DNA of 31,125 nucleotides, taken from positions 1-31,125 of the forward strand of contig JAQBGG010000088.1 of assembly GCA_032122625.1 (NCBI GenBank), in the 5' to 3' direction. A program made the position numbers and the translations under genes. Of this stretch, positions 1-11,070 are shown piece by piece. The stretch comes from CAXMST01 sp032122625. Lineage in GTDB: Bacteria > Actinomycetota > Thermoleophilia > Solirubrobacterales > 70-9. A model generated the notes under the pieces. The model saw only the letters and a list, made by a program, of their open reading frames with translations. It was not told where the DNA came from and searched no databases. Numbering within the stretch: the first letter of the stretch is position 1; each line of letters begins with the position of its first letter.

Positions 1-147
1 GCCGGGCGCCGGGACGTCCATCGTCGCCTTCTCGGATTCGAGCGTGATCAGCGGATCCTCGGCCTTGACCTGATCGCCGACGGCGACCAGCACCTCGATC
101 ACCGGGACCTCGGTGAAATCGCCGATATCGGGGACCTTGACATCCAT
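1..147 (-). CDS. aceF: Pyruvate dehydrogenase E2 (dihydrolipoamide acetyltransferase), N-terminal fragment
   Basis: Only the first 49 codons are in the window; the rest lies beyond position 1. They encode a lipoyl domain: it opens with MDVKVPDIGDF and has the lipoylation motif ESEKATMDVP, with the modified lysine at residue 40. E2 carries the acetyl group from E1 to CoA on this swinging lipoyl arm in the cytoplasmic pyruvate dehydrogenase complex. The ATG at 147 follows the aceE stop by 10 bp, so the two are very likely co-transcribed and the E2 is the acetyltransferase for this E1. The lipoyl domain alone could also belong to another 2-oxoacid dehydrogenase E2 or a stand-alone carrier; the aceE neighbour is the reason for choosing aceF. 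Confidence 0.85.
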   Translation of the reverse strand, partial: MDVKVPDIGDFTEVPVIEVLVAVGDQVKAEDPLITLESEKATMDVPAPG

Positions 148-157
148 CGCCGCCGGC

Positions 158-2842
158 TCAGCTCACCGCGGGGTCGGGTGCGTTGGCATCGATCCCATAG
201 CGCTCGATCGCGCCCTTGACGGCCGAGCGCGGCCCCTCGCCCGTCTCAGCCAGCGAGTGCAGGGCGGCGGTGGCGATCTGGCCGCGATCGACCTCGAAGA
301 AGCCACGGAGCGCCTTGCGGAAGTCACTGCGGCCGAAACCGTCGGTGCCCAGCACCTCGTAGTGTCCGGGGACCCAGGCCCGGATCCCGTCGGCGAGGGC
401 CTTCATGTAGTCGCTGGCTGCGACCACCGGTGCTCCGGGCTCCGAGCCCAGGCACTCCGCGATCCAGGTCGCCGGACTGTTCTTGCCGAGCCTGCCGAGG
501 CGGTCGGCGGCGAGTCCGTCCCGGCGTAGCTCGGTGAAACTGGTCACGCTCCAGACCTCGGCGCCGACGTCGAAATCGTCCTCGAGCAACTCGGCCGCTG
601 CCAGCGCCTCGCGGAGGATCGCGCCGGCGCCGAGCAGACGCACCCTGGGTTCGCCGCCCGAAGCCGCGCGGACCCGGTGCATCCCACGCAGGATTCCCTC
701 CGCGGCACCCTCGGGCATCGCCGGCTGCCGATAGTTCTCGTTCTCGATCGTCAGGTAGAAGAAGACGTCCTCCTGCTCGCTGACCATCCGCCTCAAGCCG
801 TCGTGGATGATCACCGCGACCTCGTAGCCGTACGCCGGGTCGTAGGAGACGCAGTTGGGGATCGTCTGGGAGATCAGGTGGCTGTGGCCGTCCTCGTGCT
901 GGAGACCCTCGCCGTTGAGCGTCGTCCGCCCCGCCGTACCCCCGAGCAGGAAGCCGCGTGCCCGCGAGTCCCCCGCCGCCCAGGCGAGGTCGCCGATCCG
1001 CTGGAAGCCGAACATCGAGTAGAAGGCGTAGAAGGGGATCATCTGCGTGTCGTGGTTCGCGTACGAGGTCGCGGCGGCGATCCAGGCCGACATCGCTCCC
1101 GCCTCGTTGATCCCCTCCTGCAGGATCTGCCCCTCGCGACTCTCCTTGTAGAACATCATCGAGCCGGCGTCCTCGGGCTCGTAGAGCTGGCCGACATGCG
1201 AGTAGATGCCAAGCTGGCGGAACATGCCCTCCATGCCGAAGGTCCTCGACTCATCGGGCACGATCGGTACCACCCGCTTTCCGACCTGCTTGTCGCGGAG
1301 CAGCGCCGCGAGCACCCGGACGAACGCCATGGTGGTCGAGATCTCACGCTCCCCGGAGCCCTCGAGCTGGCTCTTGAACGCCTCCAGCCCAGGCACCTGC
1401 AGAGGCTCATCGACCCGCTGTCTGCGCTGCGGCAGATACCCGCCGAGGGCCTGACGACGCTCCCTCAGGTAGGTCATCTCGGGCGAATCCTCCGGTGGGC
1501 GATAGAAGGCCACCCGATCGACGTCCTCGTCCGAGATATCGAGCTCGAAGCGGTCGCGGAACGCACGCAGCGCCTCGACGTTCATCTTCTTCTGCTGGTG
1601 GGTGATGTTCTGGCCCTCGCCGGCCTCCCCCATCCCGTACCCCTTGATCGTCTTGGCGAGAATCACGGTCGGCTGACCGGTGTGCTCGGAGGCGGCCTTG
1701 TAGGCGGCGTAGACCTTGCCGGCGTCATGCCCGCCGCGGTTCAGGTTCCAGACCTCGTCATCGCTCATCCCCTCGACGCGTTTGAGCAGCTCGGGGTACG
1801 CCCCAAAGAAGTGCTCGCGGACGAAGGCGCCGTCGCGCGACTTGTACGTCTGGTATTCGCCGTCGACGGCCTCCTCCATGCGTTGCACCAGGAGGCCGTC
1901 GTCGTCCTCCGCCAGCAACGGGTCCCAACGGTGGCCCCAGACGACCTTGATCACGTTCCAGCCGGCGCCCCGGAATACGGTCTCCAGCTGCTGGATGATC
2001 TTGCCGTTGCCGTAGACCGGACCGTCGAGGCGCTGCAGGTTGCAGTTGATCACGAAGACGAGGTTGTCGAGACCCTCGCGCCCGGCCAGTGCGATTTCTC
2101 CCAGCGACTCGGGCTCATCGGTCTCGCCGTCGCCAAGGAACGCCCAAACCTTGCGGCCGGCGGTGTCGCGAAGCCCGCGATCAGCGAGGTAGCGCATGAA
2201 ATATGCCTGGTGGATCGCCATCAGCGGCCCCAGGCCCATCGAGACGGTCGGGAACTGCCAGTAGTCGGGCATCAGCCACGGATGCGGATAGGAACTCAGG
2301 CCGTCCTCGCGAGACACCTCCTGGCGAAAGCCGAGCATCTGCTCCTCGCTGAAGCGGCCCTCGAGAAACGAGCGCGCGTAGATGCCCGGCGATGAATGAC
2401 CCTGGATGTAGACGAGGTCGCCGTCGTGCTCGGGGGTCGGCGCGTGCCAGAAGTGGTTGAAGCCGATCTCGTAGAGCATCGCCGCCGACTGGTAGGAGGC
2501 GATATGACCACCGAGCTCGGAGGATTCGGCGTTGGCTCGCAATACGGCGGCGATCGCGTTCCAGCGCACCAGCGAGCGCACCCGCCGCTCCAGCGCCGGA
2601 TCCCCCGGCAGTTCCGGTTCGGCCTCGGGCGGGATCGTGTTCACATACGGCGTCGGGCCGCTCGTCTCAATCGCCGCCCCGCGCCTGTGCGCCTCGCCGA
2701 CGGCCCGGTTCAGCAACTGCTCGGCCCGCTCCGGCCCGTCGACGGCGATCACAGCCTCGACCGCCTCGACCCACTCGCGAGTCTCTTCCGGATCGGCGTC
2801 GGTGGCGGCGCGGACGTTGCCGCCGGAACGCTCCTCGCTCAT
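158..2842 (-). CDS. aceE: Pyruvate dehydrogenase E1 component, homodimeric type
   Basis: An 894-residue thiamine-diphosphate enzyme that decarboxylates pyruvate and acetylates the lipoyl arm of E2, linking glycolysis to acetyl-CoA. The length matches the single-chain (alpha2) AceE family. The ThDP/Mg motif begins GDGETDEPES at residue 237 and ends near the NCNLQRLDGP stretch around residue 266. The QGHSSPGIYARSFLEG segment near residues 147-162 holds the conserved active-site histidine (H149). The ATG at 2842 has a GAGGTAGG-like ribosome site just upstream, and a TAGGCT box lies about 30 nt upstream. It sits directly before aceF. The roughly 100-bp gap after clpC suggests its own promoter rather than read-through alone. 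No truncation or motif loss is visible. Confidence 0.97.
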   Translation of the reverse strand: MSEERSGGNVRAATDADPEETREWVEAVEAVIAVDGPERAEQLLNRAVGEAHRRGAAIETSGPTPYVNTIPPEAEPELPGDPALERRVRSLVRWNAIAAVLRANAESSELGGHIASYQSAAMLYEIGFNHFWHAPTPEHDGDLVYIQGHSSPGIYARSFLEGRFSEEQMLGFRQEVSREDGLSSYPHPWLMPDYWQFPTVSMGLGPLMAIHQAYFMRYLADRGLRDTAGRKVWAFLGDGETDEPESLGEIALAGREGLDNLVFVINCNLQRLDGPVYGNGKIIQQLETVFRGAGWNVIKVVWGHRWDPLLAEDDDGLLVQRMEEAVDGEYQTYKSRDGAFVREHFFGAYPELLKRVEGMSDDEVWNLNRGGHDAGKVYAAYKAASEHTGQPTVILAKTIKGYGMGEAGEGQNITHQQKKMNVEALRAFRDRFELDISDEDVDRVAFYRPPEDSPEMTYLRERRQALGGYLPQRRQRVDEPLQVPGLEAFKSQLEGSGEREISTTMAFVRVLAALLRDKQVGKRVVPIVPDESRTFGMEGMFRQLGIYSHVGQLYEPEDAGSMMFYKESREGQILQEGINEAGAMSAWIAAATSYANHDTQMIPFYAFYSMFGFQRIGDLAWAAGDSRARGFLLGGTAGRTTLNGEGLQHEDGHSHLISQTIPNCVSYDPAYGYEVAVIIHDGLRRMVSEQEDVFFYLTIENENYRQPAMPEGAAEGILRGMHRVRAASGGEPRVRLLGAGAILREALAAAELLEDDFDVGAEVWSVTSFTELRRDGLAADRLGRLGKNSPATWIAECLGSEPGAPVVAASDYMKALADGIRAWVPGHYEVLGTDGFGRSDFRKALRGFFEVDRGQIATAALHSLAETGEGPRSAVKGAIERYGIDANAPDPAVS

Positions 2843-2872
2843 GCTCGCCTACCTCGGATGCCCATCAGGGGC

Positions 2873-2878
2873 AGCCTA
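2873..2878 (-). promoter_or_regulatory. Candidate -10 box (TAGGCT) of aceE
   Basis: TAGGCT on the minus strand lies in the 102-bp gap between clpC and aceE, about 30 nt before the aceE ATG. It fits the TAnnnT form of actinobacterial -10 elements and leaves room for a short leader carrying the ribosome site. No convincing -35 was found. The same hexamer occurs before lysS. Confidence 0.3.
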
Positions 2879-2944
2879 TGACATTCAGGCTGCGGCCCCC
2901 GCGGATCGGAACCGGCCGCGAGCGGCGTCGTCGGGGTACCTGAA

Positions 2945-5572
<2,628 letters not shown>

Positions 5573-5867
5573 CTTGCTTGGGTCTTCCTTGGCAGTATTA
5601 CCGTCCCTGGAGGTCGGACTCCGTGACCGGCCTTGGGAACGCCGCAGCACCGGAAGCCTTCATCCCCCTCTTCGGCTCGATCATGCCGATGGATTAGACC
5701 TCCGGTTGCTCGTTTCCGCGGAGGCCGAAGTATATCGGGGCCAACTGGTCGGCCTCTCGGCGCACCACGGCATGAGCGGCCGTTTTCCGCTCTTTGGGTG
5801 CCCCATTGCAGCCGAACCCAACGCCTGCGATGATCGCCCTCGATCGAGGGGCAACGGGAGGAGTTCG
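5573..5867. promoter_or_regulatory. Divergent intergenic region between clpC and the FAD monooxygenase gene
   Basis: This 295-bp region is the longest gene-free stretch in the window and presumably holds the promoters of both genes. On the minus strand, TATACT at 5729-5734 is a good -10 for clpC and would give a leader of about 150 nt. Right at the predicted start of that leader is a 6-bp inverted repeat (CCTCCG at 5699-5704, CGGAGG at 5719-5724). On the plus strand a perfect 14-bp palindrome, CCCTCGATCGAGGG at 5837-5850, ends a few bases before the GGGAGGAG ribosome site of the monooxygenase gene. No CIRCE element was found. Confidence 0.35.
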
Positions 5868-7325
5868 ATGGGCGATGAACGAGCCGACGCGGTGGTCGTC
5901 GGTGCCCGCTGCGCGGGTTCGGCCAGCGCCTCGATGCTGGCTCGGGCCGGACGCAGGGTGGTCGTGCTCGACCGCGCCCGCTTCCCCTCCGACACCCTCT
6001 CCACTCACCTGATGTTCCCCAGCGGCTGCTCGGAGTTTCAGCGGATCGGGGCCTGGGAATCGATCTGCGAACAGCTTCGGCCGGCGCAGATGCGCTTCGT
6101 GCGGATCACGCTCGACAACGGGGTCGACATTTTCGAGCGGCTTCGCGCCGTGGACGGGATCGACCACGGCGTCTCGATCCCGCGGATCCAACTCGATCAG
6201 TTACTTGTCGAGAACGCCCGTGGCGCGGGTGCCGACGTCCGCGAGCGCAGCACCGTCACGGAACTGCTCTGGGAGGCGGGCCGGGTCTCGGGGGTCGTCT
6301 ACAAGGACGCCGACGGCAGCCGTCGCCGGATCCGCTCCAAGCTGGTCGTCGGCGCCGACGGTCGCCGCTCGAGCGTCGCCGCTGCGGTCGGCGCCTGGCG
6401 TCCATACCGCGCTTCGCGCAACGGTCGCGGGCTTGTCTTCCGCTACATGGATGACCCCCATCCCAGCGGCGAGTGGGCGCAGACCCTGTGGCAGTGGCGC
6501 GACGGCGACTCGCTCGCCTTCGCCTTTCCCAACCCGCGAGGCCGGATCCTGATCCTGTTCATGGGCGACCGCCGCGAGGCCGCCGAGTCCCGCAGCGACC
6601 CCGAGCGTTACTGGCAGCGCAAGCTCGACCAGCACCCGGGCTGCCGGCAGCGGATCGAGGGCTGCAGCGGCGAGACAAAGCTGCGTTCGACCGGCGACAC
6701 GGTCGCTTTCTTCCGCGCTTCGAGCGGCCCGGGTTGGGCGCTGGCGGGCGATGCAGGTCACTTCAAGGATCCGGTCATCGGCCAGGGGATGCGGGACGCG
6801 CTGTGGATGGGGCGAACCCTCGGGGAGGCGACGGCGACGGCGCTCGATCAGCCCGCGGAGCTCGACCGCTGCCTGCGGGTCTGGGAGGCTGATCGCGACG
6901 CCGAGTGCCTGCCCGCCTACCACTTCGCCAACCAGGAGACGCGGGTCCGCCATTACTCGCCGATCCTCGCCGAAGCCTTGCGCCACTACGGGGGCGACGA
7001 GCACCACCCGGAGATCGGCGATCTCTTCCAGCGGCTTCGCATGCCCCAGGAGGTGCTCACCCTTCCCCGGCTTGCCGGCTCGTTGGCGCGGGCCGTGGTG
7101 CGCAGCAACGAGCGGCGGGTCGTCGTTCGCGACGGCCTCGCGGATGCCCTGGTCGAGCTTCGCGTCCGACGCGAGATCGGGCGGGGAGAGTTCCGCGGCA
7201 CCGGGACAATCGCCGGCTCCGACCACCAGGGGTGGAGCTGGGCGCCTGAGCCGGCCCGCAAGCCCACCGCACCGGAGCCGAGCACCGAGGCGGAACCGGC
7301 CGATCCGCAGTCGGCCGTCGCATGA
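5868..7325 (+). CDS. FAD-dependent monooxygenase/oxidoreductase (PHBH-fold)
   Basis: A 485-residue flavoprotein of the p-hydroxybenzoate hydroxylase/geranylgeranyl reductase superfamily, probably cytoplasmic. The N-terminal Rossmann motif is the variant VVVGARCAGSASASMLA (residues 9-25), followed by a strand ending VVVLDR that binds the FAD ribose. The second signature, VVGADGRRSSV, is near 160-170. The FAD pyrophosphate motif ALAGDAGHFKDPVIGQGM is at 291-308. The substrate cannot be inferred. The ATG at 5868 has an excellent GGGAGGAG ribosome site, so the longer open frame back to 5496 is not used. The stop overlaps the start of the nitrilase gene by 4 nt (ATGA), so the two are translationally coupled and probably act in one pathway. 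The C-terminal ~30 residues are Pro/Glu-rich linker. Confidence 0.85.
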   Translation: MGDERADAVVVGARCAGSASASMLARAGRRVVVLDRARFPSDTLSTHLMFPSGCSEFQRIGAWESICEQLRPAQMRFVRITLDNGVDIFERLRAVDGIDHGVSIPRIQLDQLLVENARGAGADVRERSTVTELLWEAGRVSGVVYKDADGSRRRIRSKLVVGADGRRSSVAAAVGAWRPYRASRNGRGLVFRYMDDPHPSGEWAQTLWQWRDGDSLAFAFPNPRGRILILFMGDRREAAESRSDPERYWQRKLDQHPGCRQRIEGCSGETKLRSTGDTVAFFRASSGPGWALAGDAGHFKDPVIGQGMRDALWMGRTLGEATATALDQPAELDRCLRVWEADRDAECLPAYHFANQETRVRHYSPILAEALRHYGGDEHHPEIGDLFQRLRMPQEVLTLPRLAGSLARAVVRSNERRVVVRDGLADALVELRVRREIGRGEFRGTGTIAGSDHQGWSWAPEPARKPTAPEPSTEAEPADPQSAVA

Positions 7326-8392
7326 GCCCCGGCCGCACCGTCCGGGTCGCCGCGATCCAGCCGCGGCTCGAGCTCGGCGCGGTCGAGGCCAACCTCAGCC
7401 GGGCCGAGGATCTGGTCCGGGACGCGCACCGCGAACATCAGCCCGAAGTGATCCTTCTGCCAGAGGCAGCGACCTCTCCGAACGTCTACAGCCGCCTGAT
7501 GCGTGACGTCCCCCGGCCGATCGATGGCCAGCCGTTTCAACTCATCAGTCGACTGGCCCGCGAGCTCGACTGCGTCGTCGGCGGAGGCTTCCTCTCTCTG
7601 CGCGGCTCGCACGCCTACGGCAGCTACGTGCTCGCCGAGCCCGACGGCAGCGGCAACCTCCACGACAAGGACATCCCGACCGTCTGGGAGAACAACTACT
7701 ACCGCGGCGGCAGCGATGACGGCGTCGTCGACAGCACCAGCCTCGGCCGGGTCGGGATCGCCTGCGGCTGGGAATGGGCGCGCAACCGCACCGCCCGCCG
7801 GCTCCGAGCCGGTGGCGTCCAGCTCTTGACCGGCGGCATGTGCTGGCCGTCCTTTCCCGGGAACTGGCGCGGACCGTTGGGCCGGATGATGGAGCGCGAA
7901 AGGGGAGTCCAGCGCCAGCTGGCCCGCGAGCTGCCTCGCCAGGTGGCTCGGATGATCGGCGCCCCGGTCGCGATGCCCTCTCACGTCGGCGACGTCAGCT
8001 TCGACTCACCCCTGATGCCCGGCGTGCCCTGGCGCACCTCGCTGATCGGTGAGACCCAGATCGTCGAGCGCGACGGCACGATCCTCGCCCGCCTCAGCTA
8101 CGAGGACGGCGAGGGCCACATCAGCGCCGAGATAAACCTCGCCCCGCCGGAACCGCTGGATCCGATCCCCGATCGCTTCTGGATCCCCGTGATGCCGGCC
8201 GCGATCCACGCCGTCTGGCACCCGCTCAACCTGCACGGGGCCTTCAAGTACCGAGCCATGCGACTGGCCGGCAAGCACCCCTGGCAGCCCTATGCCGGCG
8301 GCGACCTGCCAAATCGGATCGAAGCCTCGAGTGCGGCCACGGCACCGTCGGCAACGAGCTCAGGCGCCGGCCCGCGTCGTGGCGTGCGCTAG
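7322..8392 (+). CDS. Carbon-nitrogen hydrolase (nitrilase superfamily)
   Basis: A 356-residue hydrolase with all three catalytic positions of the family: Glu48 in ILLPEAA, Lys116 in HDKDIPT and Cys148 in GIACGWEW. Members cleave nitrile or amide C-N bonds, or make N-acyl compounds. The residue after the catalytic Cys and the long EWARNRTARRLRAGG stretch do not match a subfamily I can name, so an amidase or carbamoylase role is as likely as a true nitrilase. It overlaps the upstream monooxygenase gene by 4 nt. Its last codons form a Ser/Ala-rich tail of about 25 residues. The TAG stop overlaps the opposing lysS stop through a shared CTAG at 8389-8392, leaving no room for a terminator between the convergent genes. 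Confidence 0.85.
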   Translation: MSPGRTVRVAAIQPRLELGAVEANLSRAEDLVRDAHREHQPEVILLPEAATSPNVYSRLMRDVPRPIDGQPFQLISRLARELDCVVGGGFLSLRGSHAYGSYVLAEPDGSGNLHDKDIPTVWENNYYRGGSDDGVVDSTSLGRVGIACGWEWARNRTARRLRAGGVQLLTGGMCWPSFPGNWRGPLGRMMERERGVQRQLARELPRQVARMIGAPVAMPSHVGDVSFDSPLMPGVPWRTSLIGETQIVERDGTILARLSYEDGEGHISAEINLAPPEPLDPIPDRFWIPVMPAAIHAVWHPLNLHGAFKYRAMRLAGKHPWQPYAGGDLPNRIEASSAATAPSATSSGAGPRRGVR

Positions 8393-9891
8393 CTGCGCAT
8401 CGCGGGAAAGAGCAGCACCTCGCGCAGGCTCTTTGCTCCGGTCAGAATCATCACCAGCCGGTCGATGCCGAGGCCGACGCCTCCGGTCGGCGGCATCCCC
8501 TGCTCGAGCGCGCGGAGGAAGTCCTCGTCATGTGGCTGCGCCTCGTCGTCGCCGCGGGCGATCTCCTCGGCCTGCTGGGCGAAGCGGCGGCGTTGCTCGT
8601 CGGGGTCGTTGAGCTCGGTGAACGAGTTGGCGATCTCGACCCCGCCGACGAAGGCCTCCCAGCGCTCGACCAGGCCCTCGGTCTCGCGGTGGTCCTTGGC
8701 GAAGGGCGATAGCTCGACCGGGTAGTCGAAGACGAACGTCGGGTGAATCAGCTTTGGCTCGACGTGCTTGGAGAGGAGCGTGTCGACGAGCTTGCCCCAG
8801 CCGAGCTTCGCCCCGTCCCCGACGCCGGCCGCCTCGGCCAGCTGCTCGCGACTCGGGCGGCCGGCAAGGTCGACGCCGGTATGTTCGCGAAGCGCGTCGG
8901 TCAAGGTCAGGCGCTGCCACGGCGGCGCCAGGTCGATCTCGACCCCCTCCCGCTCGATCCGGGTGTCGCCCCCCACCAGGCCGGCGACCTCCGCCACCAG
9001 CTGCTCGAGCCGCACGGCGTTGTCGTTGTAGTCAGCGTAGGCCTCGTACCACTCGAGCATCGTGAACTCGGGGTTGTGCTTGGGTGAGATGCCTTCGTTG
9101 CGGAAGTCCTTGCCGAGCTCGTAGACGCGATCGATGCCGCCAACGATGCAGCGCTTCAGGTAGAGCTCGGTGGCGATCCGGAGGTAGAGGTCGCGGTCGA
9201 GGGCGTTGTGGTGAGTGGTGAACGGTCGCGCCAGAGCGCCTCCGTAGATCGGCTGCAGCACCGGCGTCTCGACCTCGATGAAATCGTGGCCGTCAAGCCA
9301 GCGGCGAATCTCGGCGATCGTGCGGGCGCGTGTTACGAAGGTCCGCTTGACCTCGGGGTTGGCGATCAGATCCAGCTCTCGGTGCCGGTAGCGGGTCTCG
9401 ACGTTCCCCAGCCCGTGGTACTTGTCGGGCAGCGGCCGCAGGCTCTTGGCGAGGGGAACCCAGGATTCGACCCGCAGGGTGAGCTCGCCGCGCCTGCTCT
9501 TGAAGGCGACGCCGTCGACGCCAATGTGATCGCCGAGGTCCATCCCGACCAGCCGTTCGTGCTGCTCCGCCCCGAGAACGTCGGAACGGGACTGGAGCTG
9601 GATCTTGCCGCTTCCGTCGACCAGGTCGATGAACGCCGCCTTGCCCATCCCACGCCGGCCGGTGATCCTTCCCGCGACCCGGTGAGGGGCCTCGGTCTCT
9701 TCGCCGTCCTCGAGATCCTCGTGGGCCTCGCGGACCGATGCGATCGGAGTCCGCCCGGGGAACGAGTGCGGGAACGGGTCGAGGCCGGCCTCACGGAGCC
9801 GCTCGAGCTTCGCCCGGCGGTCCGCCATCAGGACGCTCTCGCTCGGCTCGGAGCCCTCCGGCCCCTGGTCTGGGCTGTTGTCGCTAGTCAC
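8389..9891 (-). CDS. lysS: Lysyl-tRNA synthetase, class II
   Basis: A 500-residue enzyme that charges tRNA-Lys. An OB-fold anticodon-binding domain spans about residues 65-150 (RVAGRITGRRGMGKAAFIDL). Class II motif 2 (FRNEGISPKHNPEFTMLEWY) starts at residue 263. Motif 3 (GVGLGIDRLVMIL) is at 471-483, and the protein ends with the typical LLFPAMRS. The first ~20 residues are an acidic, Ser/Pro-rich extension. The start is GTG at 9891, 32 bp from the divergent GNAT gene. No ribosome site is visible, but a TAGGCT box lies 10 nt upstream, so the transcript may have almost no leader. Position near coaX, dusB and clpC matches conserved bacterial order. Confidence 0.96.
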   Translation of the reverse strand: MTSDNSPDQGPEGSEPSESVLMADRRAKLERLREAGLDPFPHSFPGRTPIASVREAHEDLEDGEETEAPHRVAGRITGRRGMGKAAFIDLVDGSGKIQLQSRSDVLGAEQHERLVGMDLGDHIGVDGVAFKSRRGELTLRVESWVPLAKSLRPLPDKYHGLGNVETRYRHRELDLIANPEVKRTFVTRARTIAEIRRWLDGHDFIEVETPVLQPIYGGALARPFTTHHNALDRDLYLRIATELYLKRCIVGGIDRVYELGKDFRNEGISPKHNPEFTMLEWYEAYADYNDNAVRLEQLVAEVAGLVGGDTRIEREGVEIDLAPPWQRLTLTDALREHTGVDLAGRPSREQLAEAAGVGDGAKLGWGKLVDTLLSKHVEPKLIHPTFVFDYPVELSPFAKDHRETEGLVERWEAFVGGVEIANSFTELNDPDEQRRRFAQQAEEIARGDDEAQPHDEDFLRALEQGMPPTGGVGLGIDRLVMILTGAKSLREVLLFPAMRS

Positions 9892-9901
9892 TGGGCGAGC
9901 C

Positions 9902-9915
9902 AGCCTATCTACGCT
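9902..9915. promoter_or_regulatory. Back-to-back -10 boxes of lysS (minus) and the GNAT gene (plus)
   Basis: In a 32-bp divergent gap, TAGGCT on the minus strand (9902-9907) sits 10 nt before the lysS GTG, and TACGCT on the plus strand (9910-9915) sits 8 nt before the GNAT ATG. Both fit TAnnnT, and neither gene has a visible ribosome site. The -35 region of each would fall inside the other gene's coding sequence. RNA polymerase could not occupy both at once. Confidence 0.45.
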
Positions 9916-9923
9916 CTGCCGCG

Positions 9924-10433
9924 ATGGGCGAGAAGCCAGCCGAGATCCGCGACGCCGTGACGGCAGATCTGGACGCGATCTTCACGATCTACAACCACGA
10001 GGTTCTCCACGGCGTCTCGACCTTTGACACCGAAACCAGGGACGCCGAGGCCGACGTCGACTGGCTGGCGGGCCGCGCCCGGCGCTACCCGGTCCTGGTC
10101 GCCGAGCGAGACGGTGTGGTGCTCGGTTGGGGCGCCCTCTCGCAGTGGTCGCAGCGGGGGGCGTACGCCCGCACGGCTGAGGTCTCCGTCTATGTCGATC
10201 GCTCCCACCGCGGCGAGGGCGTCGGCCGCGCGCTGCTCAATGCCTTGATCGAGCGGGCGCCGCTCGGTGAGATCGCGGTGCTCCTGGCCCGGATCGCCGG
10301 TGAGAACCCCGCCAGCATCGCCCTGCACGAGTCGCTCGGCTTCAGCCACATCGGCGTTCAGCGCCGCAGCGGCGAGAAGCTTGGACGCGTGCTCGACGTC
10401 GCCCTGATGGACCTGCACCTCGACGAGGGCTGA
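9924..10433 (+). CDS. GNAT N-acetyltransferase, phosphinothricin/methionine-sulfone acetyltransferase-like
   Basis: A 169-residue cytoplasmic acetyltransferase. The acetyl-CoA pyrophosphate loop is RGEGVG at 96-101 within VSVYVDRSHRGEGVGRALL. The N-terminal pattern (IRDAVTADLDAIFTIYNHEV) and the C-terminal ENPASIALHESLGF motif resemble the Pat/Bar/MnaT subfamily, which acetylates phosphinothricin, methionine sulfone or related amino acid analogues. The true substrate is not decidable here. The ATG at 9924 has no ribosome site; the TACGCT box 8 nt upstream suggests leaderless translation. It converges on greA with a 32-bp gap and is one of the plus-strand insertions in the housekeeping block. 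Confidence 0.85.
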   Translation: MGEKPAEIRDAVTADLDAIFTIYNHEVLHGVSTFDTETRDAEADVDWLAGRARRYPVLVAERDGVVLGWGALSQWSQRGAYARTAEVSVYVDRSHRGEGVGRALLNALIERAPLGEIAVLLARIAGENPASIALHESLGFSHIGVQRRSGEKLGRVLDVALMDLHLDEG

Positions 10434-10465
10434 GACGGGGCGATCGGCCCAGGTCCTGAGGGCAC

Positions 10466-10945
10466 CTAGGGGGACTCGATCTTGGTGATCTTCAGCTTGC
10501 GCTTCGGGCCGCGAGGGACATCGACGACGACGACCTCGTTGCGTTTGTGTCCCAGCAGAGCGCGCCCGATCGGCGACTCGTGCGAAAGCTTGCCCTCGGC
10601 GAGGTCGGACTCGGCCGAGCCGACGATCTGGAACTTCTTCGAGTTGCCGGATTTCTCGTCCTTGACGTGAACCTTGACCCCGACCGAGACAGCGGTGGCG
10701 TCGATCGCCTTGCTGTCGATAACCGTCGCCCGGCGGATCCGCTCCTCCAGCCGCGCGATCCTCTGCTCGAGCATCGCCTGCTCGTTCTTGGCGTCGTCGT
10801 ACTCCGCGTTCTCGGCGATATCGCCGAACTCACGCGCCTCCTTGATCCGCTCGGCCACTTCGCGGCGCCGCACATTGTGGAGCTCGTCCAGCTCCTCTTT
10901 GAGCTTCTCCAAACCCTGGGGTGTGATCAAGGACTCACGAGCCAC
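10466..10945 (-). CDS. greA: Transcription elongation factor GreA
   Basis: A 159-residue factor that enters the RNA polymerase secondary channel and stimulates cleavage of backtracked RNA. The N-terminal coiled coil (ITPQGLEKLKEELDEL onward) carries the acidic tip EFGDIAENAEYDDAKNEQ near residues 35-52. The C-terminal FKBP-like domain ends with ESPIGRALLGHKRNEVVVV. I chose the GTG at 10945, giving VARESLITPQG, since it restores the usual ~158-residue length and AAAGAGG lies about 10 nt upstream; the frame stays open to 11047 without support. The 125-bp gap after the hydrolase gene contains two small stem-loops (10978-10991 and 11031-11043), so greA may have its own promoter. Confidence 0.95.
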   Translation of the reverse strand: MARESLITPQGLEKLKEELDELHNVRRREVAERIKEAREFGDIAENAEYDDAKNEQAMLEQRIARLEERIRRATVIDSKAIDATAVSVGVKVHVKDEKSGNSKKFQIVGSAESDLAEGKLSHESPIGRALLGHKRNEVVVVDVPRGPKRKLKITKIESP

Positions 10946-11070
10946 TTGTGTTGAACCTCTTTCTCGTTTGACTAGCCGGAGCCACGGCTCCCGGCGCCGC
11001 CCCCAAATGCTGCAAATGCCCGATCGCAACCCCCGTTTCGGGGTCACTTCTCGGGCTCCGGATCGCGGAA

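Noticed and set aside
677..2395. Long plus-strand open frame of 572 codons antisense to aceE
   Set aside because: It mirrors aceE codons, has no recognisable domains and a composition typical of antisense frames in high-GC DNA.
5573..5867. CIRCE (HrcA) element before clpC
   Set aside because: No TTAGCACTC-N9-GAGTGCTAA-like repeat is present.
11029..11044. Intrinsic terminator after the alpha/beta hydrolase (CCCCG-TTT-CGGGG)
   Set aside because: The stem is only 5 bp and no U-tract follows in the minus direction.
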